Origin: Actinomycetes bacterium
GTDB lineage: Bacteria; Actinomycetota; CALGFH01
DNA: 17,192 bases
Assembly (NCBI GenBank): GCA_030152105.1
Contig: JASLIH010000043.1
Location: 1-17,192, forward strand
Reading direction: 5' to 3'
Shown: positions 5,323 to 13,294 of the stretch, piece by piece
Layout of the letters: each line of letters begins with the position of its first letter
Numbering within the stretch: position 1 is the first letter of the stretch
Made by a program: the position numbers and the translations under genes
Notes under the pieces: model-generated
The model's database searches: none
What the model was told of the DNA's origin: nothing
What the model saw: only the letters and a program-made list of their open reading frames with translations

Positions 5323-8300
5323 TCAGGGCCTCGGGCGCTGGTCGAGCAGGTCGAGGCGGTGGGCGACCGCCGCCGCCTCGACCCGGCTGGCCACCCCGAG
5401 CTTGGCCAGGATGTTGGAGACGTGCACGCTGGCCGTCTTGGCGCTGATGAACAGGGCGTCGCCGACCTGGCGGTTGCTGCGGCCCTCGGCCACCAGTGCC
5501 AGCACCTCGAGCTCGCGGGCGGTCAGGCCGAGCTCGGCCCCGGGCGACGGCTCGGCCGCCGGGGCCGGCCCGTCCCCGTCCGAGGTCGTCCCGTCCGGCC
5601 CGGCGTCGGTGGCGGCGTCCGGGCGCAGGTCGACCCGGCCGAGCCGGGCCAGCCGTTCCACCTCGCCGCGCAGGGGCCCGGCCCCCAGGGCCACGGCCAC
5701 CTCGTGGGCCCGGCGAAGCAGGTCGGCGGCCTGGGCGCGGTCGCTCCGGCGGGCCAGCAGGGCCCCGGCGGCCCGCCAGCGGGCCACGGCCAGCGGGTAG
5801 GGGTGGCCGGAGGCCTCCCAGGCGGTCACCGCGGCCAGCCAGCCCTCGGGGTTGTCCAGGCCCTGGGCTCGGGCCCACTCGGCCTCGCAGGTGGCGAGCA
5901 GGGCCCGCTTCCAGGCCACCTCCGAGCCGCCCAGGGCGCCGCCGGCCCAGCGCAGCAGCTCGGCCGCGACCAGCCGGGCGTCGGCCACGGTCGCGGGGTC
6001 GTGACGGGCGACGGCCAGGGCGACCCGGTCGGCCTCGACCCACAGCCCCAGGGCCAGCAGCATGCAGGCTCGGAGATCGGCCAGCGGCCCCTGGAGGGCG
6101 GCCAGGCCGCCGGCCACGGCCGCGGCCGCCTCCTCCAGCCGGCCCTGCCAGGCGGCCACCTCGGCCTCGACGGCGGACAGCACCGGCGCGTACTGGACGG
6201 CGATGAACATGTCGCCGCTGAGGCGGCGGGCGGCCCGGACGTGGGCCAGGGCGCCCGCGAAGTCGCCCCGGCCGGCGTCCAGCACCGCCCGGGACTGGCG
6301 CAGGGTGACCGTGTTCAGGTCCTCGTCGTCGCCCAGCTCCAGGTAGGCGTCGGTGAGCCGGGCCGACTCCTCCCAGCGGCCCAGGTTGCACAGCGCGGAG
6401 GCGGCGTTGCCGGCCAGGAAGGCCCCGAATGTCCGGCGTAGTCCGGCGGCGCTCGCCACCTCCATGCCCTCGGTGGCCACGGTCAGCGACTCCTCGAGGC
6501 GGCCGAGGTCCTCCAGGATGTCGGACAGGTTCACGCACGCCCGGGCCTCGTCCTTGGCCGCGCCGAGCTCGGCGGCCAGGCGGCGCGCGTCCTCCAGGCA
6601 GGCCAGGCCGCGGTCGATCTGGTCCAGGCGGACGATCGCCGTGCCCAGGCTGTTGAGGGCGTGGCCCTCCACCACCCGGGCGCCGACCTGCCTGGCCACG
6701 GCGATGGCCTCCTCGCAGACCGAGGCCGCCTCGGCGAAGCGGGCCCGCAGCATCAGCGCCTGCCCCAGGCCGGCCAGGGCCTGGGCCCGGGCCGCCGACG
6801 GCGTCTGCGGGACCAGCCGGACCGCCTCCTGGTAGGCCTCGAACGCCCCCGGCCGGCCGGCGATCCGCAGGTGGAAGGCCAGCCGCTCGGTGAGCTGGGC
6901 GGCCCGCAGCGGCTCGGCCGCCGGGTCGAGCTCGGCCAGGGCCGAGCGGACCAGGGCCACCGCCCGCTCGGCGGCGCCGCTGTTGGCGGCCGCCTCGCCC
7001 GCCCGGGCCAGCAGCTCGGCCTTGTCCATCCCGTCCCGCCGCTCGGTGCGCTCCTCGCCGCCGGTGCGGTCCCACAGCTCCAGGGCCCGCTCGAACTGGC
7101 GCTGGGCCTCGGCGAAGGCGTACGCCCGCTCGGCCGCCAGCCCGGCCGCGACCGCCGCCGGCAGGGCCCGGTCCAGGTCGTGGGCGGCATACCAGTGCCA
7201 GGCGAGCTCGGCCGCCGGGCCGGGGTCGCCGGCGATGTCCCGGCCGGCCAGGGCGGCGGCGAAGCGGGCGTGCAGCCGGGTCCGCTCCCCGGGCAGCAGC
7301 TCGCCGTAGACGGCCTCCTTGACCAGGGCGTGGCGGAACCCGTAGGTGCCGTCGTCGGCGTCGACCAGCAGGACCTGGGCGGAGACGGTCTCGCGCAGGG
7401 CGGAAAGGAGTTTCGGCTCGGGCAGGCCGGCCACCTCGGCCAGCAGGTCGTGGTCGACCCGGGTCCCGGAGGCCGCGGCCACCCCCAGCACCCGCTGGGC
7501 CGGCTCGGCCAGGAGCTCGATGCGGGCCAGCAGGGTGTCGCGCAGGCTCGGGGGCAGCTCGCCGTCGGTGGCCGCGGCGGCCAGCTCCTCCACGAAGAAG
7601 GCGTTGCCGCCGGAGCGGGCGTGGATCCGCTCGGCCAGCTCGGCCGGGACCGGCGCCCCCTGGATCCCGGCCAGCTGGGCCGCGACCTCGGCCCGGCCGA
7701 ACCGGGCCAGCTCGAGCCGCTCGACCCGCCGCCCGCGGTCCAGCTCGGCCAGGAACGGCCGCAGGGGGTGGCGGCGGTGGAGCTCGTCGCTGCGGTAGGT
7801 GAGCAGGAGGAGCAGGCGGCCGTGGCGCAGGTTGCGGACCAGGAAGGCCAGCAGGTCGCGGGTCGAGCGGTCGGCCCAGTGCAGGTCCTCCACCACCAGC
7901 ACGGCCGGCCGCTCCTCGCCCAGGCGCTCCAGCAGCCCCAGGAACAGCTCGAACAGCCGCCCCCGCTCCGACCACGGACCGGGGGTTGTGGACAACGCCG
8001 GCCCCGCGCCTCCCGGATCGGCGATGCCTCCCCACCGGGGGACCTGGCGCAGGACCGGACCGGTACCCCCTGGGCCGGCCACCGGGGCGAGTTCGGGGAG
8101 GAGGCGGGCCAGCTCGGACCGGGCATGGCCGGGGAGCAGCCTGGCCAGGCCGGGCTCGTCGAGGTCGCGGACGAACCCGCGCAGCGCCTCGATCAGGGGG
8201 GCGAACGGCACGCCCTCGCCGCCCAGCTCCACGCAGCCGCCGACCAGGACCGTGGCCCGGTTGCCGCGGGCCGCGGCCACCACCTCGCCGACCAGGCGGG

Positions 8301-8526
8301 TCTTGCCGACCCCGGCCTCGCCCCCGACCAGCACGGTCGTCGGGGTGCCGCCGGCCGCCCGGTCACCGGCCGCGGCCAGCCGGGTCAGCTCCTCGGTCCG
8401 CCCGACGAAGGTCGGGCTGGTGAGCGTCGCCGTCATGTCCCCGAGTATGGCGCCGACGGCCCCCGAAGCGAACGAGCCGGCGGGGGCGCCGGCTCGTTCC
8501 TGGTTGTCGTGGATCGCCACGGTCAC
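5323..8526 (-). CDS. LAL-type LuxR family transcriptional regulator (AAA ATPase, TPR-like, HTH)
   Basis: The protein has 1067 residues from GTG 8526. The Walker A motif GEAGVGKT is at 69-76 and Walker B VLVVEDLHWAD at 209-219, which defines a signal-transduction ATPase of the MalT/LAL class. A long Ala/Leu/Glu-rich helical region (about 430-980) resembles TPR repeats. The C-terminal LuxR HTH starts at residue 1001 (LTARELEVLALVAEGRSNRQ). Such proteins bind ATP and an inducer, oligomerise and activate target promoters. GTG 8526 has an excellent AGGAGGAG at 6 nt spacing. However, ATG 8436 begins where homologues typically start (shortly before TFVGR) and has CATACT at -13 to -8, so either start is possible. 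A Gly/Pro-rich insert at about 150-184 is unusual. The inducer and targets are unknown; the divergent amidase is one candidate. Confidence 0.9.
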   Translation of the reverse strand: MTVAIHDNQERAGAPAGSFASGAVGAILGDMTATLTSPTFVGRTEELTRLAAAGDRAAGGTPTTVLVGGEAGVGKTRLVGEVVAAARGNRATVLVGGCVELGGEGVPFAPLIEALRGFVRDLDEPGLARLLPGHARSELARLLPELAPVAGPGGTGPVLRQVPRWGGIADPGGAGPALSTTPGPWSERGRLFELFLGLLERLGEERPAVLVVEDLHWADRSTRDLLAFLVRNLRHGRLLLLLTYRSDELHRRHPLRPFLAELDRGRRVERLELARFGRAEVAAQLAGIQGAPVPAELAERIHARSGGNAFFVEELAAAATDGELPPSLRDTLLARIELLAEPAQRVLGVAAASGTRVDHDLLAEVAGLPEPKLLSALRETVSAQVLLVDADDGTYGFRHALVKEAVYGELLPGERTRLHARFAAALAGRDIAGDPGPAAELAWHWYAAHDLDRALPAAVAAGLAAERAYAFAEAQRQFERALELWDRTGGEERTERRDGMDKAELLARAGEAAANSGAAERAVALVRSALAELDPAAEPLRAAQLTERLAFHLRIAGRPGAFEAYQEAVRLVPQTPSAARAQALAGLGQALMLRARFAEAASVCEEAIAVARQVGARVVEGHALNSLGTAIVRLDQIDRGLACLEDARRLAAELGAAKDEARACVNLSDILEDLGRLEESLTVATEGMEVASAAGLRRTFGAFLAGNAASALCNLGRWEESARLTDAYLELGDDEDLNTVTLRQSRAVLDAGRGDFAGALAHVRAARRLSGDMFIAVQYAPVLSAVEAEVAAWQGRLEEAAAAVAGGLAALQGPLADLRACMLLALGLWVEADRVALAVARHDPATVADARLVAAELLRWAGGALGGSEVAWKRALLATCEAEWARAQGLDNPEGWLAAVTAWEASGHPYPLAVARWRAAGALLARRSDRAQAADLLRRAHEVAVALGAGPLRGEVERLARLGRVDLRPDAATDAGPDGTTSDGDGPAPAAEPSPGAELGLTARELEVLALVAEGRSNRQVGDALFISAKTASVHVSNILAKLGVASRVEAAAVAHRLDLLDQRPRP
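8444..8449 (-). promoter_or_regulatory. -10-like CATACT for the alternative LAL start
   Basis: CATACT on the minus strand spans -13 to -8 before the ATG at 8436. This is the same position as the TAGCCT-type boxes of other genes here. If used, it would give a leaderless LAL mRNA starting at 8436. Confidence 0.25.
8470..8499. repeat. strong inverted repeat (13-bp arms, 4-nt loop)
   Basis: GAACGAGCCGGCG at 8470-8482 is perfectly complementary to CGCCGGCTCGTTC at 8487-8499 across a GGGG loop. It lies between the GTG 8526 and ATG 8436 candidate starts of the LAL gene. It could be a terminator for the small upstream ORF, an attenuator, or an operator. No U-rich tail follows on the minus strand (GCTTCGGGG). 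Confidence 0.75.
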
Positions 8527-8538
8527 GGGATGCTCCTC

Positions 8539-8673
8539 CTAGCGGCTGCGGCGGCTCGGCCGGATGCTGTGGCGGCGGGCCTTGGCGGCCAGGCGGGCCT
8601 GGCGGCCCTCGCGCCGGAGGATGTCGACGTGGTCGCGGGCGATGACGTCGTGGATGGTGTGGTGCTGCTGCAT
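8539..8673 (-). CDS. 44-aa basic small protein or upstream ORF before the LAL regulator
   Basis: The ATG at 8673 follows GAGGTG with 5 nt spacing and the frame ends with TAG at 8539-8541. The product begins MQQHHTIHDVIARDHVDILR. It is helix-prone and becomes Arg/Lys/Ala-rich, ending in a very basic tail (HSIRPSRRSR). It resembles the small basic helical proteins of about 40-60 residues common in actinomycetes, though I cannot name a family. The stop codon abuts the AGGAGGAG Shine-Dalgarno sequence of the GTG 8526 start, so it is positioned as the first cistron of the LAL operon or as a regulatory uORF. Confidence 0.55.
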   Translation of the reverse strand: MQQHHTIHDVIARDHVDILRREGRQARLAAKARRHSIRPSRRSR

Positions 8674-8843
8674 TGTGCACCTCGCTGGTCGGTTCGATCT
8701 CTTGATCCTTACGGTATGGCTAAGACCCCCCGCCCCGGATCGGACGGCTGCCTTAGGTTCACGGCCCCCCTACCTCATCTTCCGGACGGCCCGCCTTAGC
8801 GAGATGATCCGGGGGCCGGAGCCGTCGAGACGGGAGGTGGCCC
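8674..8843. promoter_or_regulatory. divergent intergenic region between the LAL operon and the amidase gene
   Basis: This 170-bp region contains the most AT-rich short stretch nearby (about 8695-8725). On the minus strand it includes TACCGT, a possible -10 box for the small ORF/LAL operon. GCCTTAG occurs twice (8750-8756 and 8792-8798). No convincing -35/-10 pair stands out on either strand. It probably holds both promoters and possibly an operator for the regulator. Confidence 0.35.
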
Positions 8844-9959
8844 ATGGCCACGCACCAGGTGCGGGTCGACTACACCAAGTCGCTGGTCGAAGAGCCGGAG
8901 ACCGGCCACAACCGCTGGCACCCGGACATCGCTCCGGTGGTGACCTGCGACCCCGGCGACGAGGTGGTGCTGGGGACCCGGGACGCCTTCGACGGCCAGA
9001 TGGGCCCGGACGCGACCCTTGAGACGGTCGCCGGGCCCAACCTGAACGTCGTCCACCCCCTCACCGGCCCGGTGTACGTCAACGGGGCCGAGCCGGGCGA
9101 CCTGCTCGAGGTCGAGGTCCTGGAGGTCGAGCCGGACCGCTACGGCTACACCGTGCAGGTCCCGGGCTTCGGCTTCCTGCGCGACGAGTTCCCCGACCCC
9201 TTCATGGTCCGCTGGTCGATCGACGACGGCTGGGCGACCTCGGACGGTCTGCCCGGGCTGCGCATCCCCGGCTCGCCGTTCATGGGCACCATCGGCCTGG
9301 CCCCCGACCGGGCCCTGATGGAGCGGACCATCGCTCGGGAGCAGGCCGCCCTGGACCGGGGCGGGTTCGTGCTCCCGCCCGACCCCACCGACGCCGTCCC
9401 CTCCGACCCGGCCATCGCCGTCGAGGCCCTGCGGACCATCCCGCCCCGGGAGACCGCCGGCAACGTCGACATCAAGCAGCTCGGCAAGGGGGCCAGGCTC
9501 TACATCCCGGTGTACGCCGACGGGGGCCTGTTCTCGGCCGGCGACGCCCACTTCGCCCAGGGCGACAACGAGACGTGCGGCACCGCCATCGAGATGCGCT
9601 CGACCCTGGCCGTCCGTTTCGCCGTCCACAAGGGCCGGGCCGCCGCCCGCGGCATCCAGGACCTCCAGTTCGCCCGCGACGACTACTACCTGCCGCCCGA
9701 GTTCGCCGCCCCCCGCCGGTTCTTCGCCACCACCGGGCTGTCGGTCACCCGCGAGGGCGAGAGCCGGCCCGAGGACCTCACCCTGGCCGCCCGCAACGCC
9801 CTGCTCAACATGATCGAGCACCTCCAGGACCACGGCGGCTGGACCCGCCAGCAGGCCTACGCCATCTGCAGCGTGGCCGTCGACCTCAAGATCAGCGAGG
9901 TCGTCGACGTGCCCAGCTTCGTCGTCTCGGCGTTCCTGCCCCTGGACATCTTCGCCTGA
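8844..9959 (+). CDS. acetamidase/formamidase family protein
   Basis: The protein has 371 residues, a normal length for the FmdA_AmdA family. Supporting motifs are the N-terminal GHNRWHPDIAPV (21-32), HPLTGPVYVNGAEPGDLLEV (71-90), PGFGFL, and SAGDAHFAQGDNETCGTAIE (231-250), which contains the conserved GDxHxxQG segment. Family enzymes hydrolyse formamide, acetamide or related short amides to ammonia and the acid in the cytoplasm. The exact substrate is not determinable here. The ATG at 8844 follows GGGAGGTG at good spacing. It is divergent from the LAL regulator operon, which could control it. Its stop is 3 bp from the convergent serine hydrolase stop. No urea or ammonium transport gene is adjacent. 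Confidence 0.9.
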   Translation: MATHQVRVDYTKSLVEEPETGHNRWHPDIAPVVTCDPGDEVVLGTRDAFDGQMGPDATLETVAGPNLNVVHPLTGPVYVNGAEPGDLLEVEVLEVEPDRYGYTVQVPGFGFLRDEFPDPFMVRWSIDDGWATSDGLPGLRIPGSPFMGTIGLAPDRALMERTIAREQAALDRGGFVLPPDPTDAVPSDPAIAVEALRTIPPRETAGNVDIKQLGKGARLYIPVYADGGLFSAGDAHFAQGDNETCGTAIEMRSTLAVRFAVHKGRAAARGIQDLQFARDDYYLPPEFAAPRRFFATTGLSVTREGESRPEDLTLAARNALLNMIEHLQDHGGWTRQQAYAICSVAVDLKISEVVDVPSFVVSAFLPLDIFA

Positions 9960-9962
9960 GGG

Positions 9963-11069
9963 TCAGGTGGCGCCGGTGACGAGCTGGGTGAGCCGGGTGG
10001 CGGTGGCGAAGTCGGGGCTGACCCGGTTCTTGGTCAGCCCGAAGGCGAGCCCGGTGGCGGTGTCGCCGAAGGCGAAGCTGCCACCAACCCCGCCGATCCC
10101 GAACGCCGTGTCCCGGGTGCCGTCGGGCAGGCCGATGCTGTAGCCAAGTCCCCACCTGGTCGGCATCCCGAAGACCTCGTCGGTGCCGCTGGAGGACCCG
10201 GCGGTGACCTCCCGCAGCCGTTCCGGCGAGAGCAGCCGGACGCCGTCGACCTCGCCGAGGAGGGCGGCATACAGGCGGGCGATGGCCCGGGCCGAGGTCT
10301 TGCCCCCGGCCGGGATGTCGGCGGCCAGGGTGTCGGGGCGGTTGCCGAAGGAGGCGTTGGGGAACAGCGCGATCGGCGCCGACCGGAGCATGGGCAGGTC
10401 GGGCGGCATGGAGGCCAGCATCTGGGCGGCCATCTCGGCCGCGCCCGGCTCGTCCTCCAGGGGGGCGAGCCGGTGGTGCTCGGCGGCGGGCATCCCGAAC
10501 CAGAGCTCGCCGGCCACGCCAAGGGGCTCGGCCACGTCCTCCAGCAGGACCTGGGAGATCGGCTTGCCGGTGACCCGACGGACGACCTCGCCGAGAATGT
10601 AGCCGAAGGTGTAGGCGTGGTAGCCGACCTTGGTGCCCGGCTCCCACCACAGCTCGGCGCCGGCGATGGCCGCGCACATCTTGTCCCAGTCGCAGAGGTC
10701 CTCCACCGTGGTGTCGAGCGGGATGCCGGGCACGCCGGCGGTGTGGTTGAGGACCTGGCGCAGGGTGACGGCCTGCTTGCCGTTGGCCGCGAACTCCGGC
10801 CACAGCTCGGCCACCGGGGTGTCGTAGCCGAACAGCCCGCGCTCGGCCAGCCGGTGGACGATGGTGCTGGTCGCGGCCTTGCCGATGGAGTAGTTGTAGA
10901 ACACGGTGCCGGGGTCGACCGGCCGCCCGGTGGCCGGGTCGGCCACCCCGGAGACGACGTCCACCACCTGCTCGCCGTCCTGGTAGACGGCCACCTGGAC
11001 GCCCCGCTCGGCGCCCGAGGCGACCAGCTCGTCGACGACTTTCTGGATCTGCTGCTGGAGCTCGCTCAT
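9963..11069 (-). CDS. serine hydrolase, beta-lactamase class C / family VIII esterase fold
   Basis: The protein has 368 residues. The SxxK nucleophile motif is S61-I-G-K64. The second motif region is GYHAYTFGYILGEVVRRVTG, where Tyr replaces the YxN form as in EstB-like esterases. The third is a Gly-rich GGVGGSFAFGD near the C terminus in place of KTG. The fold is that of class C beta-lactamases, D,D-peptidases and family VIII esterases. No signal peptide is seen, which argues for a cytoplasmic esterase over cell-wall work. The ATG at 11069 lacks a Shine-Dalgarno sequence but has TACGCT at -13 to -8. It lies 19 bp downstream of the Rel/SpoT gene, so read-through or an internal leaderless promoter are both possible. 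Confidence 0.88.
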   Translation of the reverse strand: MSELQQQIQKVVDELVASGAERGVQVAVYQDGEQVVDVVSGVADPATGRPVDPGTVFYNYSIGKAATSTIVHRLAERGLFGYDTPVAELWPEFAANGKQAVTLRQVLNHTAGVPGIPLDTTVEDLCDWDKMCAAIAGAELWWEPGTKVGYHAYTFGYILGEVVRRVTGKPISQVLLEDVAEPLGVAGELWFGMPAAEHHRLAPLEDEPGAAEMAAQMLASMPPDLPMLRSAPIALFPNASFGNRPDTLAADIPAGGKTSARAIARLYAALLGEVDGVRLLSPERLREVTAGSSSGTDEVFGMPTRWGLGYSIGLPDGTRDTAFGIGGVGGSFAFGDTATGLAFGLTKNRVSPDFATATRLTQLVTGAT

Positions 11070-11076
11070 GGGCGCC

Positions 11077-11082
11077 AGCGTA
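11077..11082 (-). promoter_or_regulatory. candidate leaderless -10 box (TACGCT) for the serine hydrolase
   Basis: TACGCT spans -13 to -8 relative to ATG 11069, inside the 19-bp gap after the Rel gene. It would allow transcription independent of rel. Confidence 0.35.
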
Positions 11083-11088
11083 GCGCGC

Positions 11089-12897
11089 CTAGGTGTCAGG
11101 TTGGGTCCCGAGCACGGTGACCAGCCACTGGGCGACCGACTGGGCCGAGAGCTGGTTCTGGCCGACGGCCCGGTACATCGCCTCCAGGTCGGCGTAGTCG
11201 AGCATGGCCAGGGAGCCGTCCTCCATGGCCCGCTGGAGCGACCAGCCCTGGTCGGACAGGCACTGGTCGATGGCCTGCTGGCCGGCGTCGACAGCGTCGT
11301 CGCGGTGCTGGGAGGCCAGCCACTGGCGGATCTTGACGTGCGCCTGGGGGCTCTTGACGAAGCCGAGCCACTCCTTGGAGGGGCCCGGGTACTCGGCGCT
11401 GGAGGTGAGGATCTCGACCACGTCCCCGTCGGCCAGGACGCTGGCCAGCGGGACGAGCTGGCCGTTGACGCGGGCCCCGATGCAGTGGTGGCCCAGCTCG
11501 GTGCGCAGGGCATAGGCCATGTCGACCGGGGTGGCGCCGGCCGGGAGGGTGAGGGCGTCGCCCTTGGGGGTGAAGACCAGCACCTCGTGGTCGGACAGGT
11601 CCGAGCGCAGCGACTCCAGGAACTCGCCCGGGTCGGACACGGCCCGCTGCCAGTCCAGCAGCCGGTGCAGCCAGACCAGGTCGTCGGAGTTGCCGGTGGC
11701 GTCGCCCTGGCCGTTGGCCCGGCGGCTGCGGGCCGCCTCCCTGGCCTGGGCGACCACCCCGTACTCGGCGGTGCGGTGCATGGCCTCGGTGCGGATGTGG
11801 ACCTCGACCGGCTCGTCGCCCGGGCCGATCACGCCGGTGTGGAGCGACTGGTAGCCGTTGAGCTTGGGGGCGGCGATGAAGTCCTTGAACCGGCCGGGCA
11901 CCGGGTGCCAGCGCCCGTGGACGGCGCCGAGGGCGATATAGCAGTCGCTCGGCCCGCCGGCCACCACCACCAGGATGCGGTCGGGGTCGTGGATCTCGCG
12001 GCTGCCCCGCTCCAGCATCGTCTGGTAGATCGAGTAGTAGTGGCGCGGGTGCGGGGTCACGGTGGCCTTGGTCTTGGCCGAGCGGAGGTCGGCCGCGATC
12101 TGGCGGACCAGCATGGCCACGTGCTCGCGGCGGCCCGGGTCGCGCTGGTCGACCACCCGGACGATCTCGTCGTGCTCGGCCGGGTACAGGGTGGCGAAGG
12201 CCAGGTCCTCGAGGTCGCGCCGGATCACCTGGAGCCCCAGCCGGTTGGCCAGGGGGGCCAGCACCTCGAGGGTCGCCCTGGCCGTGCGCTGCTGCTTGTG
12301 GGCCGGCTGGAACCGCAGGGTGCGCATGTTGTGGAGCCGGTCGGCGAGCTTGATGATCAGCACTCGCAGGTCCAGGGCCATGGCCACGATCATCTTGCGG
12401 ATGGTCTCGGCCTCGGCGGCGTGGCCGAACTCCATCTTGTCCAGCTTGGTCACCCCGTCGACCAGGTGGGTGATCTCGTCGCCGAAGTCCTCCCGGGTCT
12501 GCTCCAGGGTGTAGCCGGTGTCCTCCACGGTGTCGTGGAGCAGGGCCGCGACCAGGGTGGTGGTGTCCATGCCGAGCTCGGCCAGGATGGTCGCCACCGC
12601 CACCGGGTGGGTGATGAACGGCTCGCCGCTGGTCCGCTGCTGGCCCCGGTGCTCCCGCTCGGCCACCTCGTAGGCGGCGTGCAGCAGGCGCACGTCGGCC
12701 TTGGGGTACATCCGCTGATGGGCGTTGACCAGCGACTCCAGCGGGGTCTCGTCGACCTGGCCGTGGGCGAAGGGGTGCATGGAGCGGGCGGCGAGCGCGC
12801 GCACCCGTCGGCCGAGCGGCCGCTGCGGGGCGGCCGGCGGCCGCGTGTCGGGCACCTGGGTGGTGTCCGGTGCGACGCGGTCGACCTCGAAGCCCAC
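11089..12897 (-). CDS. RelA/SpoT-family (p)ppGpp hydrolase/synthetase homologue, short form
   Basis: The protein has 602 residues from GTG 12897 (Shine-Dalgarno AGAGGTG). The HD hydrolase domain (about 60-215) looks intact: GQQRTSGEP with R88, H97, H121-D122, E125-D126, D186 and N190 in IKLADRLHN. The synthetase domain (about 260-385) keeps RFKD (336-339), NGYQSLHT and E365. The usual R-x-K-H-x-Y-S-I-Y-x-K segment reads H283-P-R-H-Y-Y-S-I-Y-Q-T293, losing two lysines and an arginine. The strand after D304 also lacks its usual Arg. A TGS domain (about 440-500) and a helical segment follow, but the zinc-finger and ACT/RRM domains of full-length Rel (about 720-850 aa) are absent. I infer a hydrolase-biased second Rel-type protein acting in stringent-response control. 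The serine hydrolase lies 19 bp downstream. Confidence 0.88.
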   Translation of the reverse strand: MGFEVDRVAPDTTQVPDTRPPAAPQRPLGRRVRALAARSMHPFAHGQVDETPLESLVNAHQRMYPKADVRLLHAAYEVAEREHRGQQRTSGEPFITHPVAVATILAELGMDTTTLVAALLHDTVEDTGYTLEQTREDFGDEITHLVDGVTKLDKMEFGHAAEAETIRKMIVAMALDLRVLIIKLADRLHNMRTLRFQPAHKQQRTARATLEVLAPLANRLGLQVIRRDLEDLAFATLYPAEHDEIVRVVDQRDPGRREHVAMLVRQIAADLRSAKTKATVTPHPRHYYSIYQTMLERGSREIHDPDRILVVVAGGPSDCYIALGAVHGRWHPVPGRFKDFIAAPKLNGYQSLHTGVIGPGDEPVEVHIRTEAMHRTAEYGVVAQAREAARSRRANGQGDATGNSDDLVWLHRLLDWQRAVSDPGEFLESLRSDLSDHEVLVFTPKGDALTLPAGATPVDMAYALRTELGHHCIGARVNGQLVPLASVLADGDVVEILTSSAEYPGPSKEWLGFVKSPQAHVKIRQWLASQHRDDAVDAGQQAIDQCLSDQGWSLQRAMEDGSLAMLDYADLEAMYRAVGQNQLSAQSVAQWLVTVLGTQPDT

Positions 12898-12941
12898 TAG
12901 GCACCTCTCTATGCCAAGGTCGCCGGAGGCAGGCGTCTGCC

Positions 12942-12970
12942 GGCCCCGTGAACTCTATGGTAACGGGGCC
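12942..12970. repeat. 8-bp inverted repeat flanking the probable rel -10 region
   Basis: GGCCCCGT (12942-12949) and ACGGGGCC (12963-12970) are perfect complements separated by 13 nt. On the minus strand the spacer contains TACCAT and TAGAGT, both TANNNT -10-like. The arrangement could be an operator over the rel promoter or an mRNA hairpin. No T-run follows on either strand, so a terminator is unlikely. Confidence 0.45.
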
Positions 12971-13063
12971 CACCAAACCGTGAGTTCTTCGATCTTCCCG
13001 TTCCCCTCGTATCACCCATGTGGAAGAATCTGGCTCGCACCGATGACACCTGGGGGGCATGTC

Positions 13064-13294
13064 GTGGACACCGAGGAGCAGCGCCGCAGGGCCTTCGTGG
13101 AACTGGAGATGGCCGCGGTCTGGCAGGGGCACGAACGGGGGGTGGCGACAAGGGACGAGGTCTACCAGCGGCTGGAGGAGCTGGAGCGGCTGCTGTGGCG
13201 GCGCGTGCTCGGCCAGCTACGGAAGGTCGCGCCCGGAGCCAGCGTCGATGTCGGCTTCGCCGTCGGGAAGGAGCCGGCGCAGGAGCTTGCCTGA
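13064..13294 (+). CDS. small helical protein of unknown function
   Basis: The product is 76 residues from GTG 13064, with GGGGGG 6 nt upstream. An in-frame ATG at 13043 without a Shine-Dalgarno sequence would give 83. Residues 1-55 are strongly helix-forming and Glu/Arg/Leu-rich (for example YQRLEELERLLWRRVLGQLR), suggesting a coiled coil or helical hairpin. I recognise no family. Codons up to about 13215 end mostly in G or C, supporting coding. The last 78 bp overlap the convergent menE 3' end, and there the codon pattern is weaker. It is divergent from rel across a 166-bp region. Function is unknown. Confidence 0.5.
   Translation: MDTEEQRRRAFVELEMAAVWQGHERGVATRDEVYQRLEELERLLWRRVLGQLRKVAPGASVDVGFAVGKEPAQELA

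Noticed and set aside
5225..8035. Minus-strand 936-codon frame overlapping the LAL gene in another phase
   Set aside because: It is Arg/Gly/Pro-rich with no domain motifs, whereas the other phase carries Walker A, Walker B and the LuxR HTH.
11068..12900. Plus-strand 610-codon open frame opposite the Rel gene
   Set aside because: The antisense strand of GC-rich genes is often stop-free. The minus-strand frame has clear Rel/SpoT motifs and this one has only Gly/Val/His-rich filler.
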